64,000 nucleotides of DNA from Clostridia bacterium (GTDB taxonomy: Bacteria > Bacillota > Clostridia > Christensenellales > Aristaeellaceae): contig JAFSKN010000027.1 of NCBI GenBank assembly GCA_017448975.1, positions 1 through 64,000 of the forward strand, in the 5' to 3' direction. The notes under the pieces are model-generated. The model was not told the origin of the DNA and ran no database searches. It saw only the letters and a list, made by a program, of their open reading frames with translations. The translations under genes and the position numbers were made by a program. Positions 42,653 through 50,983 of the stretch are shown in pieces (position 1 is the first letter of the stretch; every line of letters starts with the position of its first letter).

Positions 42653-42754
42653 GAGTTGAGAGTTGAGAGTGGAGATTTATATGGTCAGTCAAATAGAATG
42701 CTCTTGTGATAAACACTATATCATCTCAACTCTCAACTCTTAACTCTCAACTCT
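42653..42754. repeat. Inverted heptad repeats (GAGTTGA / TCAACTC)
   Basis: GAGTTGAGAGTTGAGA at 42653-42668 is an exact inverse of the 16 bases at 42724-42739, inside four tandem CTCAACT-type heptads (42725-42754). The 55-base loop is AT-rich. It lies between the MMPL gene and the next gene and leaves a full ribosome site downstream. Confidence 0.7.
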
Positions 42755-42784
42755 GACATAAATGATTGAGAAAGAAGGATTACT

Positions 42785-44290
42785 ATGAAAAAGCTGCTTG
42801 CCGCGCTGCTGGCGGCCATTCTGGCCCTGAGCTGCGCGTCCGCCTTGGGAGAAAACATCAAGCATGAACGGGTCTATATCGTGACCGGCCCCGACGGGGA
42901 GATTCGGAGCCTGACCGACAGCATCCGCCTGGAAAACAGGGACGGGCTGGAGGAAATCGCCGACGCTTCCATGCTGACAGGCATTGAAAACATGAGCGGT
43001 GGCGAAGCCTTCGCCCGGGACGGGGACGCTCTGATCTGGCAGGCCAATGGGAACGACATCGTTTACCAGGGCACGTCCGATCAGGCCCCGGCCATTCTGC
43101 CGATCATTTCCCTGACCCTGGACGGGGAAGCGATCACCGCCGAGGAACTGAAGAACAGGACCGGCGAAGCGGCGCTCACTGTTGCTTATCAGTCCAGCAG
43201 CCCGCTGCCCGCCCTGGCCGTTACCCTGCTGCCCCTGGACGATGCCGGTATGACGGACATTCAGGCGGAGAACGCCATGATCCTGTCCGAAGCGGGCCAG
43301 CGGGTGCTGGTGGGATACGCCGCGCCGGGGGTGCATGCCGATCTGGGCCTGCCGGATCACTTCACCGTTTCCTTCCATGCGGATCACGCCGACCTAAGCT
43401 GGATGATGACCCTGATTTCCGCCGATCCCATCCGTCTGGCCGCCAGGGAAATCGACGAAAGGCTGCCCCTCAATCTGCGGGACGCCCTGACCCTGGCGGA
43501 ATCTCTGCTCACCGCCCTGAAAAACGGGGAAGACCTGCCCATGCAGCCGGGCCTGCAAAACATGAAAACCAACATCGTGCTGGGCCAGGTGAACGATTTT
43601 AACCATACCGTGGTCAAGCTGGACGAAAGCGCCCAGACCCTCAAAGGCGGCGCGGAGGAATTGGCAAACCGCGCCGGGGAAGCCCAGACCGAGGCCGAAA
43701 CGCTGCATACGGCGCTGAACGGCTTGCAGACCGGCGGCGACGCCCTGAACGCCCAGGCCGGCGCTTTGCTTTCCGCCGATTTCCAGTCCGCCCAGGCCCA
43801 GTTGGCCGCTTTCGGCGTCACCGTGCCGGAGTTGACGGCGGAAAACTACGCCCAGGCGCTGGACGCCGCGTCCGCCGAAAAAGGCCAGGAGGCGGAGGCT
43901 GCCGCAAAGATCGCCGCCCTGAAAGTTCAATTGGAGCAGACCGTGCAGTTTGTGAACAGCCTGAAAGCCTATACCGAGGGCGCTGCCCAGGTGGTTCAGA
44001 GCGCGGATACCCTGAACGCCAGCCTCACCGCCCTCAAGGATGACGCGGCGGCGTTTCAAAAGGACGCGGAAAAGCTGCAAAAGAACGGCACCGCCAAGGT
44101 GAAATCCACGGTGCAGACCACGGAAAAGCAGCTGGCTTCCCTGGCCCTTCCTTATGTACAGCGCGATGGGCTTTATATCCTGGAGCTGTATGAGCAGACC
44201 CGGGATCAGGCCCAGAACGGGGGTTACGATCTGCGGCCCGAAGGCATGCAGGCCGTGACCGTATATGTGATCCGCACCGATTTCCAATAA
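42785..44290 (+). CDS. Secreted coiled-coil protein associated with the MMPL transporter
   Basis: A 501-residue protein with a signal peptide (MKKLLAALLAAILALSCASA); a Cys at residue 17 in LSCAS is not followed by a clear lipobox context. A beta-rich domain follows (about 25-230; IKHERVYIVTGPDGEIRSL, NDIVYQGTSDQAPAILPIIS). A long helical region comes next (about 275-460; LDESAQTLKGGAEELANRAG, FVNSLKAYTEGAAQVVQSAD), similar to the repeats of YhgE/Pip-like proteins. No C-terminal membrane helix is seen. Such proteins often lie beside MMPL transporters in Firmicutes; a periplasm-facing adaptor role is inferred. Confidence 0.75.
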   Translation: MKKLLAALLAAILALSCASALGENIKHERVYIVTGPDGEIRSLTDSIRLENRDGLEEIADASMLTGIENMSGGEAFARDGDALIWQANGNDIVYQGTSDQAPAILPIISLTLDGEAITAEELKNRTGEAALTVAYQSSSPLPALAVTLLPLDDAGMTDIQAENAMILSEAGQRVLVGYAAPGVHADLGLPDHFTVSFHADHADLSWMMTLISADPIRLAAREIDERLPLNLRDALTLAESLLTALKNGEDLPMQPGLQNMKTNIVLGQVNDFNHTVVKLDESAQTLKGGAEELANRAGEAQTEAETLHTALNGLQTGGDALNAQAGALLSADFQSAQAQLAAFGVTVPELTAENYAQALDAASAEKGQEAEAAAKIAALKVQLEQTVQFVNSLKAYTEGAAQVVQSADTLNASLTALKDDAAAFQKDAEKLQKNGTAKVKSTVQTTEKQLASLALPYVQRDGLYILELYEQTRDQAQNGGYDLRPEGMQAVTVYVIRTDFQ

Positions 44291-44308
44291 TCTTTCCGAA
44301 AACAGGAC

Positions 44309-44351
44309 GCGGGCATCCGACAGTCAAGCCGGACGCCCGCGCTGTTTTTTT
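44309..44351 (+). terminator. Intrinsic terminator
   Basis: An 11-bp stem (GCGGGCATCCG/CGGACGCCCGC, one mismatch) is followed by GCTG and seven T. Confidence 0.8.
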
Positions 44352-44421
44352 CCACGGCATTATGGAAAAGAAAAGAAAAATATGGTATGATGCTTTCAGA
44401 AAACGCGGGAGGGACTGCGGC

Positions 44422-44664
44422 ATGACCATCAGAAGCATGGCGAAAACGGATTACGACGGGGTATACGCCCTGTGGATGTCCTGTAAGAATATGGGCCTCA
44501 ACGACGTGGATGATTCCAGGGCGGGTATTGCCAAAGCGGCGCTGCTGGTGTTCAAGCGCAACGAAGCCGGAAACGCTTTCTGGGAAAGCCAGGGCTTTGA
44601 ACTCCGGGAGGACGTGACCTACCGGAACCGGGCGCTGAAAAAGCTCACGCGGATCGATACATGA
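44422..44664 (+). pseudogene. GNAT acetyltransferase with internal deletion
   Basis: From the ATG at 44422 (after GCGGGAGGG) the 80 residues start like a GNAT (MTIRSMAKTDYDGVYALWMS, NDVDDSRAGIAK). They then jump straight to the end of one (ALLVFKRNEAGNAFWESQGF, ELREDVTYRNR). The central about 80 residues, with the acetyl-CoA-binding RGxGxG loop, are missing, and the frame is retained. The usual family length is about 150. It cannot bind acetyl-CoA in the normal way. Its stop overlaps an ATG upstream of the aminopeptidase start, so it may still serve translation coupling. Confidence 0.75.
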
Positions 44665-44675
44665 GGAGGATCACT

Positions 44676-45980
44676 ATGGAAGAAAACTATGTACAGAAGC
44701 TGATCGGGTTCATCGGCCAAAGCCCCACCTGCTATCACGCCGTTGATACCATCCGGCGGGAATTCAATGATTATACCCTGCTGAACGAAGGGGAAAAATG
44801 GAGCCTTGCGCCGGGCGGCAAATACATCGTGATCCGCAACGGCAGCAGCGTCATCGCCTTCACCCTGCCGGAAGGGGATTGCTCCGGCTTCCAGATCGTC
44901 GCCAGCCACGCCGATTCCCCCACTTTCAAGATCAAGGAAAACGCCGAAGTGGCGGTGAGGGACAAGTATGTGCAATTGGACACGGAACGCTACGGCGGCA
45001 TGATCATGTCCAGCTGGTTTGACCGGCCTTTGTCCGTGGCGGGCCGCGCCCTGGTGCGCACAGAAACGGGCGTCGCTTCCGTGCTGGTGAACCTGGACCG
45101 GGACATGTGCGTGATCCCCAACGTGGCCATCCACATGAACCGGCAGGTGAACGACGGCTACAAGTTCAATCCGGCGGTGGACACTTATCCCCTGTGGGGA
45201 ACGGGAGACGCAAAGAACACCTTCCGGGCGGAAATCGCGAAAGCGGCGGCCATAGAAGAAAAGGATTTATTGGGAGCCGACCTGTTCCTGTATAACCGGA
45301 TGGAGGGCAGGGTGTGGGGCGTGAAGGAAGAATTCGTTTCCGCCCCCCGGCTGGACGATCTGGAATGTGCCTTCGCCTCCGTGGAAGCCCTGAAAGCGGC
45401 CGGGCCCGGCAATCACGCCAACGTGTGCTGTGTGTTCGATAACGAAGAAGTGGGCAGCACCACCAAGCAGGGCGCGGATTCCACCTTCCTATCCGACGTG
45501 CTGCGCCGCGTCGTGCTGGCTTTAGGCCGTTCCGAGGAGGATTATTATACCCTGCTCGCGGGCAGCTTCATGCTGTCCGCCGACAACGCCCACGCCATGC
45601 ACCCCAATCATCCGGAGTATTCCGATCCCCTGAACATGACGGAAATGAACAAGGGCATCGTGATCAAATTCAACGCCAACCAGAAGTATACCACCGATGG
45701 GGTCAGCGAAGCGGTGTTCCATCATATCTGCGAAAAGGCCGGGGTGCCGGTGCAGCATTACGCCAACCGGTCCGATTTAGCGGGCGGCGGCACCCTGGGC
45801 AATATTTCCGGCCGCCACGTATCCGTCAACACCCTGGATATCGGCCTGGCCCAACTGGCTATGCACAGCAGCTATGAAACCGCCGGAACCAAAGATGTGG
45901 CTTATATGATAAACGGCATGCGGGCCTTTTATGAAACCGAGATCCGCAGCTTGGGAAACGGCGCTTACGCCCTGAAATAA
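44676..45980 (+). CDS. M18-family aspartyl aminopeptidase
   Basis: I use the ATG at 44676 (MEENYVQKLIGFIGQSPTCY), because the GAGGAGG site lies between it and the ATG at 44661. The 434-residue enzyme has the M18 metal and catalytic motifs: VASHADSPTFKIKEN (first His-x-Asp), VFDNEEVGSTTKQGADS (catalytic Glu and metal Glu), LSADNAHAMHPNHPEYSDP and the C-terminal MHSSYETAGTKD with the last His. It removes N-terminal acidic residues from peptides in the cytoplasm. The terminator downstream is shared with the convergent GGDEF gene. Confidence 0.95.
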   Translation: MEENYVQKLIGFIGQSPTCYHAVDTIRREFNDYTLLNEGEKWSLAPGGKYIVIRNGSSVIAFTLPEGDCSGFQIVASHADSPTFKIKENAEVAVRDKYVQLDTERYGGMIMSSWFDRPLSVAGRALVRTETGVASVLVNLDRDMCVIPNVAIHMNRQVNDGYKFNPAVDTYPLWGTGDAKNTFRAEIAKAAAIEEKDLLGADLFLYNRMEGRVWGVKEEFVSAPRLDDLECAFASVEALKAAGPGNHANVCCVFDNEEVGSTTKQGADSTFLSDVLRRVVLALGRSEEDYYTLLAGSFMLSADNAHAMHPNHPEYSDPLNMTEMNKGIVIKFNANQKYTTDGVSEAVFHHICEKAGVPVQHYANRSDLAGGGTLGNISGRHVSVNTLDIGLAQLAMHSSYETAGTKDVAYMINGMRAFYETEIRSLGNGAYALK

Positions 45981-45995
45981 AAAATCATCCAACGC

Positions 45996-46040
45996 AAAAA
46001 ACGTCCGCCAGCCGATCAACATGGGCTGGCGGGCGTTTTT
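45996..46040. terminator. Bidirectional terminator
   Basis: A long stem (ACGTCCGCCAGCC/GGCTGGCGGGCGT) is flanked by A-rich sequence on the left and TTTTT on the right, so it can stop both convergent genes. Confidence 0.85.
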
Positions 46041-46048
46041 GCGGTACG

Positions 46049-47449
46049 TCAATCTTTTCGGTTTGCCTTCATTTCCTTCTTGCGGCCGTACATCACATGA
46101 TCCGCGCGCTGAAAGAGGCTGTCGATGCCGTCGTCCAATTCCGGGTCATAGAACGCCGCGCCGATGGCCGCCGACACCTTTTCCCAGGGCGGCAGGGAAC
46201 CGTCATGAGCCAGGGCTTCGATTTCCGCGTTGAAGCGGGCCGCCAGTTCATCGTAATGATCGTAATCGGTGCCCCGCAGGATCACGGCGAATTCGTCGCC
46301 GCCGATGCGGAACACGGGGGAATGATCGAAGATCATGCACACCATTCGGCTCAGCTTCCTGATGGCGATATTGCCCATATCGTGGCCGTGGGTGTCGTTG
46401 ATGATTTTCAGGAAATTCAGGTCAACGATGGCCAGGCCCACCTTGGTGTCCCCGTCCTTCAGCTTGACCGCTATGCGCTTCATATCGTTGTCGTAGGCCG
46501 TTTTGTTGCGGATGCCGGTGAGCGCGTCCCGGTTGGCTAATTCCTGCATGTTGGCGGCTTTTTTCTCGGCGCTGATGATGTCGGTCACATAATCGCGCAT
46601 GTCCTCGGTCATTTTCACCACCGCGTCGGAAAGGGATCTGATCTCGTTATCCGTTTTCATGGAGGGCGCGTCAAAGCTCAGGGCGCTCACGTCCCGCTGG
46701 CCGTGGCTGCGGTCCGCAAAGCCCACGGCGCTCTGTTCCAGCCGCAGGATGGGCTGGGTGATGTTTCTGCGGGACCAGAACAGGAAAATGGCGATAAATA
46801 CCGCGCCCGCCAGCAGGATCACCAGGATATTCACGGCGGCGTACTGCCAAACCATGCCGTTGATAAAGGAAATATCGATGTCCACCGCCAGCACGGCCAC
46901 GCTGTTTCCCTTGGAATCCCGGATGGGCACGGCGCCGGTATAGTCAACGCCCCATTCCGTGGCTTCCTCAAAGTAAACGATGCCCTCGCCCTTCATGATC
47001 TCAAAAAACTGGGCGGCGGTGGCCGCGTCGAATTCGTCGTCCGAGATCCAGCCCAAATACAGATTTCCTTCCGTGTCGATATACCGGTCGTGGTACCGTT
47101 CCGCCGAAAGCACGCTCATGGTGTTGCCCGTCTCTTCGGTATTCAGGGGCAGGACGGCATAGAAATAATGGATATCATCGAAATGATCCATCATATGATC
47201 CATGAAAAGCAGCGTTTTCTTATATTGCTCGCTTTCCTCGCCCGTTTCGACGCAGGTTTTCAGATCATCCCCATTGATTTCGGACAGGGTATAGTTCAGG
47301 ATAGCGTCGATATAATTGCGGTAATCCACATAGACGTAGTTTTTATACATCGTCAGATTGGCGACGCTCAGCAGCACGCACAGGGCGATGATAAACAGGA
47401 CGCAGCCCACGCTGATGCTGCGGTTCAGGGGCTTTTTATGATGCTTCAT
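46049..47449 (-). CDS. Membrane diguanylate cyclase (sensor, HAMP, GGDEF)
   Basis: A 466-residue protein with an N-terminal helix (VGCVLFIIALCVLLSVANL), an extracellular sensor of about 160 residues (CACHE-like; WGVDYTGAVPIRDSKGNSVA, VLAVDIDISFINGMVW) and a second helix (VNILVILLAGAVFIAIFLF). A HAMP-like linker and a complete GGDEF domain follow (RDALTGIRNKTAYDND at about 300, FRIGGDEFAVILRG at about 380). The GGDEF motif is intact, so it should make c-di-GMP in response to an external signal. Downstream genes on this strand include a GGDEF pseudogene and an EAL phosphodiesterase, so this region is rich in c-di-GMP enzymes. Confidence 0.93.
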   Translation of the reverse strand: MKHHKKPLNRSISVGCVLFIIALCVLLSVANLTMYKNYVYVDYRNYIDAILNYTLSEINGDDLKTCVETGEESEQYKKTLLFMDHMMDHFDDIHYFYAVLPLNTEETGNTMSVLSAERYHDRYIDTEGNLYLGWISDDEFDAATAAQFFEIMKGEGIVYFEEATEWGVDYTGAVPIRDSKGNSVAVLAVDIDISFINGMVWQYAAVNILVILLAGAVFIAIFLFWSRRNITQPILRLEQSAVGFADRSHGQRDVSALSFDAPSMKTDNEIRSLSDAVVKMTEDMRDYVTDIISAEKKAANMQELANRDALTGIRNKTAYDNDMKRIAVKLKDGDTKVGLAIVDLNFLKIINDTHGHDMGNIAIRKLSRMVCMIFDHSPVFRIGGDEFAVILRGTDYDHYDELAARFNAEIEALAHDGSLPPWEKVSAAIGAAFYDPELDDGIDSLFQRADHVMYGRKKEMKANRKD

Positions 47450-47568
47450 GGACGAACCTCCCTCGCTGCGCGGGCTGCTTTTTTGTATGTCAAAAAAGAC
47501 GGAAACGAACCAAAACCTTGCAGAATCATTATATTTTGTCCGGATGCGTTTGTCAACCGAGAACAGAA

Positions 47569-48507
47569 TCAGTCAAAATGAATGTGACAGTAGCCGTCCG
47601 GGTGCTTTTCCAAATACTTCTGGTGGTATTCCTCGGCGGAATAGAAGTTTTGCAGGGGCTGGTTTTCCACTGCCAAGGGCTTGTCATAGCGGCGGGCAAG
47701 GTCGCGCAGGGCGGCGGCGACGGTGGGAGCGTCGGCGGGGTCGGTATAGTAAATGCCGGTGCGGTACTGGATGCCGAAATCTTCCCCCTGATGGTTCACG
47801 GCGGTGGGGTCGATCACCTGGAAATAGCGTTCCAGCAGCTCCCGCAGGGGCAGCCGGGCGGGGTCGTAGACCACCCGCACGGTTTCCGCGTGGCCCGCGC
47901 CGTGCTTCACCTGCTCGTAGGAGGGATTGGCGGCGTCGCCATTGGCATAGCCCACCTCCGTTTCCATCACGCCGTCCATGAGGTCAAAATATTTCTGGCA
48001 GCCCCAGAAGCAGCCGCCCGCCAAATAAATGGTCTTTTCCATGGGAGACAGTCCTTTCATGGCTTTTTCGATGATATGGGCGAAAGCTTCCAGCCCCTGC
48101 CGGTCCTGCTCGGAAAAACGGTCGAGCATGGGGCTGTCGATGTCCAGCACGGCGGCAACACGGCCCCGCCCGTCCCGCAGGGGAATCACGATTTCAGAGC
48201 GGGAAGCGCTGTCGCAGGCGATATGGCCGGGAAAGGCGTGCACGTCCGGCACCAGCATGGTGCGGTCTTCCCGCAGGGCCGCGCCGCATACGCCCTTTTC
48301 CCGGGGGATGCGGATGCAGGCAACCTTTCCGTGGAAGGGCCCCAGCACCAGGTCGGAGCCGTCCACGACATAAAATCCGGCCCAGTTGATGTCGGTCAGC
48401 GACGCCCACAGCAGGGCCGAAGCGTTGGCGAACAGGGCCACATACCAGCCCTCCGCCTGGGCAAGGGATTCCATTTGCTCGTTCAAAAGCGCGTAATCCA
48501 CGGTCAT
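47569..48507 (-). CDS. Fusion of free methionine-R-sulfoxide reductase (GAF) and MsrA
   Basis: I start at the ATG at 48507 (MTVDYALLNEQMES), which overlaps the upstream gene by four bases. The 312-residue protein has two enzymes. Residues about 1-155 are a GAF domain of the fRMsr type, with its cysteines in VACIRIPREKGVCGAALRED and HIACDSASRSEIV. Residues about 158-312 are MsrA, with the catalytic Cys in YLAGGCFWGCQKYF, plus GYANGDAANPSYEQVK and DFGIQYRTGIYYTD. Together they reduce free Met-R-sulfoxide and Met-S-sulfoxide. The two activities are normally on separate proteins. It ends an operon with a TIM-barrel enzyme and an M48 protease. Confidence 0.9.
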   Translation of the reverse strand: MTVDYALLNEQMESLAQAEGWYVALFANASALLWASLTDINWAGFYVVDGSDLVLGPFHGKVACIRIPREKGVCGAALREDRTMLVPDVHAFPGHIACDSASRSEIVIPLRDGRGRVAAVLDIDSPMLDRFSEQDRQGLEAFAHIIEKAMKGLSPMEKTIYLAGGCFWGCQKYFDLMDGVMETEVGYANGDAANPSYEQVKHGAGHAETVRVVYDPARLPLRELLERYFQVIDPTAVNHQGEDFGIQYRTGIYYTDPADAPTVAAALRDLARRYDKPLAVENQPLQNFYSAEEYHQKYLEKHPDGYCHIHFD

Positions 48508-49421
48508 TCCTCCAGTCCCGCCTTCTGCGCGAATAATCTTCCCGTCCGGCAGATCAGCCGCAGCTCGTCCGGAAGCAGCTCCTTGTGAAAAGCCCACACA
48601 GCCCCGTCGGTTTCAAAGCACAGGGCGCCCCGGTAGTTCAAAAGCTTGAGGCCCTCCATGAAGCGGTCCCAGTCGAGGATGCCCATGTAGGGAGCCAGGT
48701 GCTGGTCGTTTACGCCGTTGTTGTCGTGAATGTGGAAGGCCTGGATGCGGCTGCCCAGCAGGGCCATCACATCCCGGATGTTCTTGCTCACCAGCAGGGT
48801 ATGGCCTGTGTCCAAACAGAAGCCGAACAGGTCTTCCCCCGCCAGCTTGTTCAGTTCGTCCACATACCGGCAGGCCGTTTCAAAGTCCGAGCAGCAGGCG
48901 GCGTAGATTTTGCCCCCATAGTGGCTGAACATGTTTTCCAGCAGTATGCGCACCCCGTATTTTTTCGCGGTGGGGATCAGCCGGGCGTAGCGATCCATAT
49001 TCAGCGCCCATTCTTCCGACCGGGTCATGGCCTTGTCGTACCCGTTGAAAAAGGGATGGATCACCAGCCGGGAACAGCCGATGTACCCGCAGCCCGCGAT
49101 GGTCTTTTCCAGGGCCCCCATCAGAAATTCGTTGTATTCGTCCTCCCCGGAAAGATAAGTGGGAAACAGGGCGTGAGCCTGATACGTGCAAATGCCGTAT
49201 TTTTCCGCCGCGTCCTTATAGGGCTGGAAGTATTGCAGGCTTTCTTCTCCTTCCGCCTCGAAGACCGCCGGGCGGCGCTTATTTACAACATCCTGGTAAC
49301 GCAGCAGCGCGTCCAGGTTCGCGTCCACCGCCTCAAAACCCGCTTCCTTGATCATTCGGTACGCGCTGTCCACGCCGAAAAGCGTGCACAGGGAGCCGGT
49401 CTGTATACCGATCATGGTCAT
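48504..49421 (-). CDS. Sugar phosphate isomerase/epimerase-like TIM barrel
   Basis: A 305-residue protein of the AP-endonuclease-2/xylose-isomerase-like family. It contains the metal-binding residues in VRILLENMFSHYGG, FGFCLDTGHTLLVSKN and IQAFHIHDNNGVNDQHLAPY, ending with GALCFETDGAVW. The His-Asp-x-Asn-Gly and Asp-Thr-Gly-His motifs mark an active barrel. The substrate is unknown; family members act on keto sugars or inositols. It overlaps the M48 gene by four bases and the fRMsr-MsrA gene by four bases, so the three are one translationally coupled operon. Confidence 0.9.
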   Translation of the reverse strand: MTMIGIQTGSLCTLFGVDSAYRMIKEAGFEAVDANLDALLRYQDVVNKRRPAVFEAEGEESLQYFQPYKDAAEKYGICTYQAHALFPTYLSGEDEYNEFLMGALEKTIAGCGYIGCSRLVIHPFFNGYDKAMTRSEEWALNMDRYARLIPTAKKYGVRILLENMFSHYGGKIYAACCSDFETACRYVDELNKLAGEDLFGFCLDTGHTLLVSKNIRDVMALLGSRIQAFHIHDNNGVNDQHLAPYMGILDWDRFMEGLKLLNYRGALCFETDGAVWAFHKELLPDELRLICRTGRLFAQKAGLEE

Positions 49422-50647
49422 TCTGCTTTACCTCCTAATTTCTCAATGGCAGTGATGCGCTGGCTCAATGTGGGATGGGAATATTCCAGCTTCACCAGCA
49501 GGGGCGAGGGGGCCAGTTCCCCGAAGTTCTCCCGGGTCAGCTTTTTCAGGGCCGAGATCAGCGCCTCGCCGTAGCCCTCCGCCACGGCCTGGGCGTCCGC
49601 CCGGTATTCCGCCCGGCGGGAAAGCCAGTTCACCAGCAGGCCGAACAGCGGAGCGATCAGGGCAAATTCCACGCTCATGATCAGGAACAGGGCAAAGCCG
49701 TAATTCACCCCCGGAAAACCGAAGGCGGCGAAGATGTCCGGCGTGCGCAGGGTCAGCCAGGCCAGCACGCCCAGCACAAGCATCTGCACGAAGGACAGAA
49801 GCTGGTTTTTCAGCGTGTCCTTATGCAGGCCGTGGCCCATTTCATGGGCGAACACCGCGCAGATTTCGTCGGTTGTCATGGCTTGCACCATGTTGTCGTA
49901 CAGCACGATGGTTTTCATTTTGCCAAAGCCGGTAAAATAGGCGTTGGACTTGGTGGAGCGCCGGGAAGCGTCCATCACCTGGATGGCCCGCACCTTGAAG
50001 CCGTGCTTTTCCAGCAGGCCGGTCAGCTTTTCTTTCAGCTCGCCATCCTCCAAGGGCGTGAACTTGTTAAAGATTCTGCTGAGGAAGGGATAGAGAAAGG
50101 AAATACCCAGGGTAAGCAGCGTCATGGCCCCGGCGAAAACAACGATCAGCCAATCGCCGAGCCATTGGTGCGCCCCCAGCAGCAGGGAACCCACCGCCGT
50201 CATCAGCGCCAGGCTGATCAGCAGGTCCTTTAACTGGTCCAGCCAGAAGGTTTTCTTCGTGGAACGGTTGAAGCCGTACTTCTCCTCGATGCCCATGGTG
50301 TCATAGTATTCAAAAGGCAGGTCGAACACCGCGCCCACCGCGGAGAGCAGGATCACGGCCAGCATCTGCAAAAAGGCCGTATCGGGGAACAGCCGGGCAA
50401 AAGCCGCGTAGAGGTTGGGCAGGATCAGCACCAGATCCACGGCGAATCCCGCCAGGTCACTGAACGCTCCCAAACGGCACTTTTCCCCATGATAGGCCCG
50501 CCACTTTTTGTAGGTGTCCAAGTCGTATACGTCCAGCACGTTCAGAGGAATGGGGTTTTTGGCCGACCGGTATTCGATCAGCCGAAGCAGCATATGATAC
50601 AGGAACACAACGGACAGGATCACGAGAGTCAACGTTTTGTACTGCAT
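49418..50647 (-). CDS. M48-family membrane metallopeptidase (Ste24/CAAX-protease-like)
   Basis: A 409-residue membrane protein with about six to seven hydrophobic helices. The zinc site HEMGHGLHKDTLKNQLLSF is at about 265, and the second glutamate is in WLSRRAEYRADAQAVAEGY (about 342-360). The ESYDTMGIEEKYGFN-like segment (PFEYYDTMGIEEKYGFNRST) and IFNKFTPLEDGELKEKLTG are typical of the Ste24/CAAX prenyl protease branch. It would cleave membrane or misfolded proteins. It heads the three-gene operon with the TIM barrel and fRMsr-MsrA, a set that might serve oxidative protein-damage repair. Confidence 0.93.
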   Translation of the reverse strand: MQYKTLTLVILSVVFLYHMLLRLIEYRSAKNPIPLNVLDVYDLDTYKKWRAYHGEKCRLGAFSDLAGFAVDLVLILPNLYAAFARLFPDTAFLQMLAVILLSAVGAVFDLPFEYYDTMGIEEKYGFNRSTKKTFWLDQLKDLLISLALMTAVGSLLLGAHQWLGDWLIVVFAGAMTLLTLGISFLYPFLSRIFNKFTPLEDGELKEKLTGLLEKHGFKVRAIQVMDASRRSTKSNAYFTGFGKMKTIVLYDNMVQAMTTDEICAVFAHEMGHGLHKDTLKNQLLSFVQMLVLGVLAWLTLRTPDIFAAFGFPGVNYGFALFLIMSVEFALIAPLFGLLVNWLSRRAEYRADAQAVAEGYGEALISALKKLTRENFGELAPSPLLVKLEYSHPTLSQRITAIEKLGGKAE

Positions 50648-50663
50648 GCGCGTCTCCTTTCGG

Positions 50664-50965
50664 TCAGCCGCTGAAGGTCATACTGTTGCCAGCTGTCTTT
50701 TTGCTGGAATACATGGCGCTGTCCGCCTTGGCGTAGAGTGCGTCAAAGGAGGACGCGTTTTCACCCGCGTGCAGCGCGACGCCCGCGCTGACAGAAATTT
50801 TGCTTCCGCGCAATTCCGGCACGACCGTTTTATCCAGCCTTTCAAAAAGCCGATGGATAAAAAGGCGGCGGTGATATTGGCGATCAGAATCACAATAATC
50901 GCCGCGGCAATGGATTTGGCGCCCACATGCCGCAGGGTGTCTCTGATCTTCAGTCGGTCGTTCAT
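50664..50965 (-). pseudogene. GGDEF-protein pseudogene with large internal deletion
   Basis: From the ATG at 50965 the frame reads MNDRLKIRDTLRHVGAKSIA and a membrane helix (AAAIIVILIANITAAFLSI), as expected for the start of a membrane cyclase. After about 40 residues a different frame continues with the end of a GGDEF domain (FERLDKTVVPELRGSK, ISVSAGVALHAGENASSFDA, LYAKADSAMYSSKK) and stops at 50664. The middle, including the GGDEF motif, is deleted and the frame shifted. It lies between the large hydrogenase-like/EAL gene and the M48 operon. No functional product is expected. Confidence 0.8.
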
Positions 50966-50983
50966 TTTATTTTCATGCCTCAA

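Noticed and set aside
42724..42754. CRISPR-like array of short repeats
   Set aside because: The units are seven bases without spacers, so it is a simple heptad repeat and not CRISPR.
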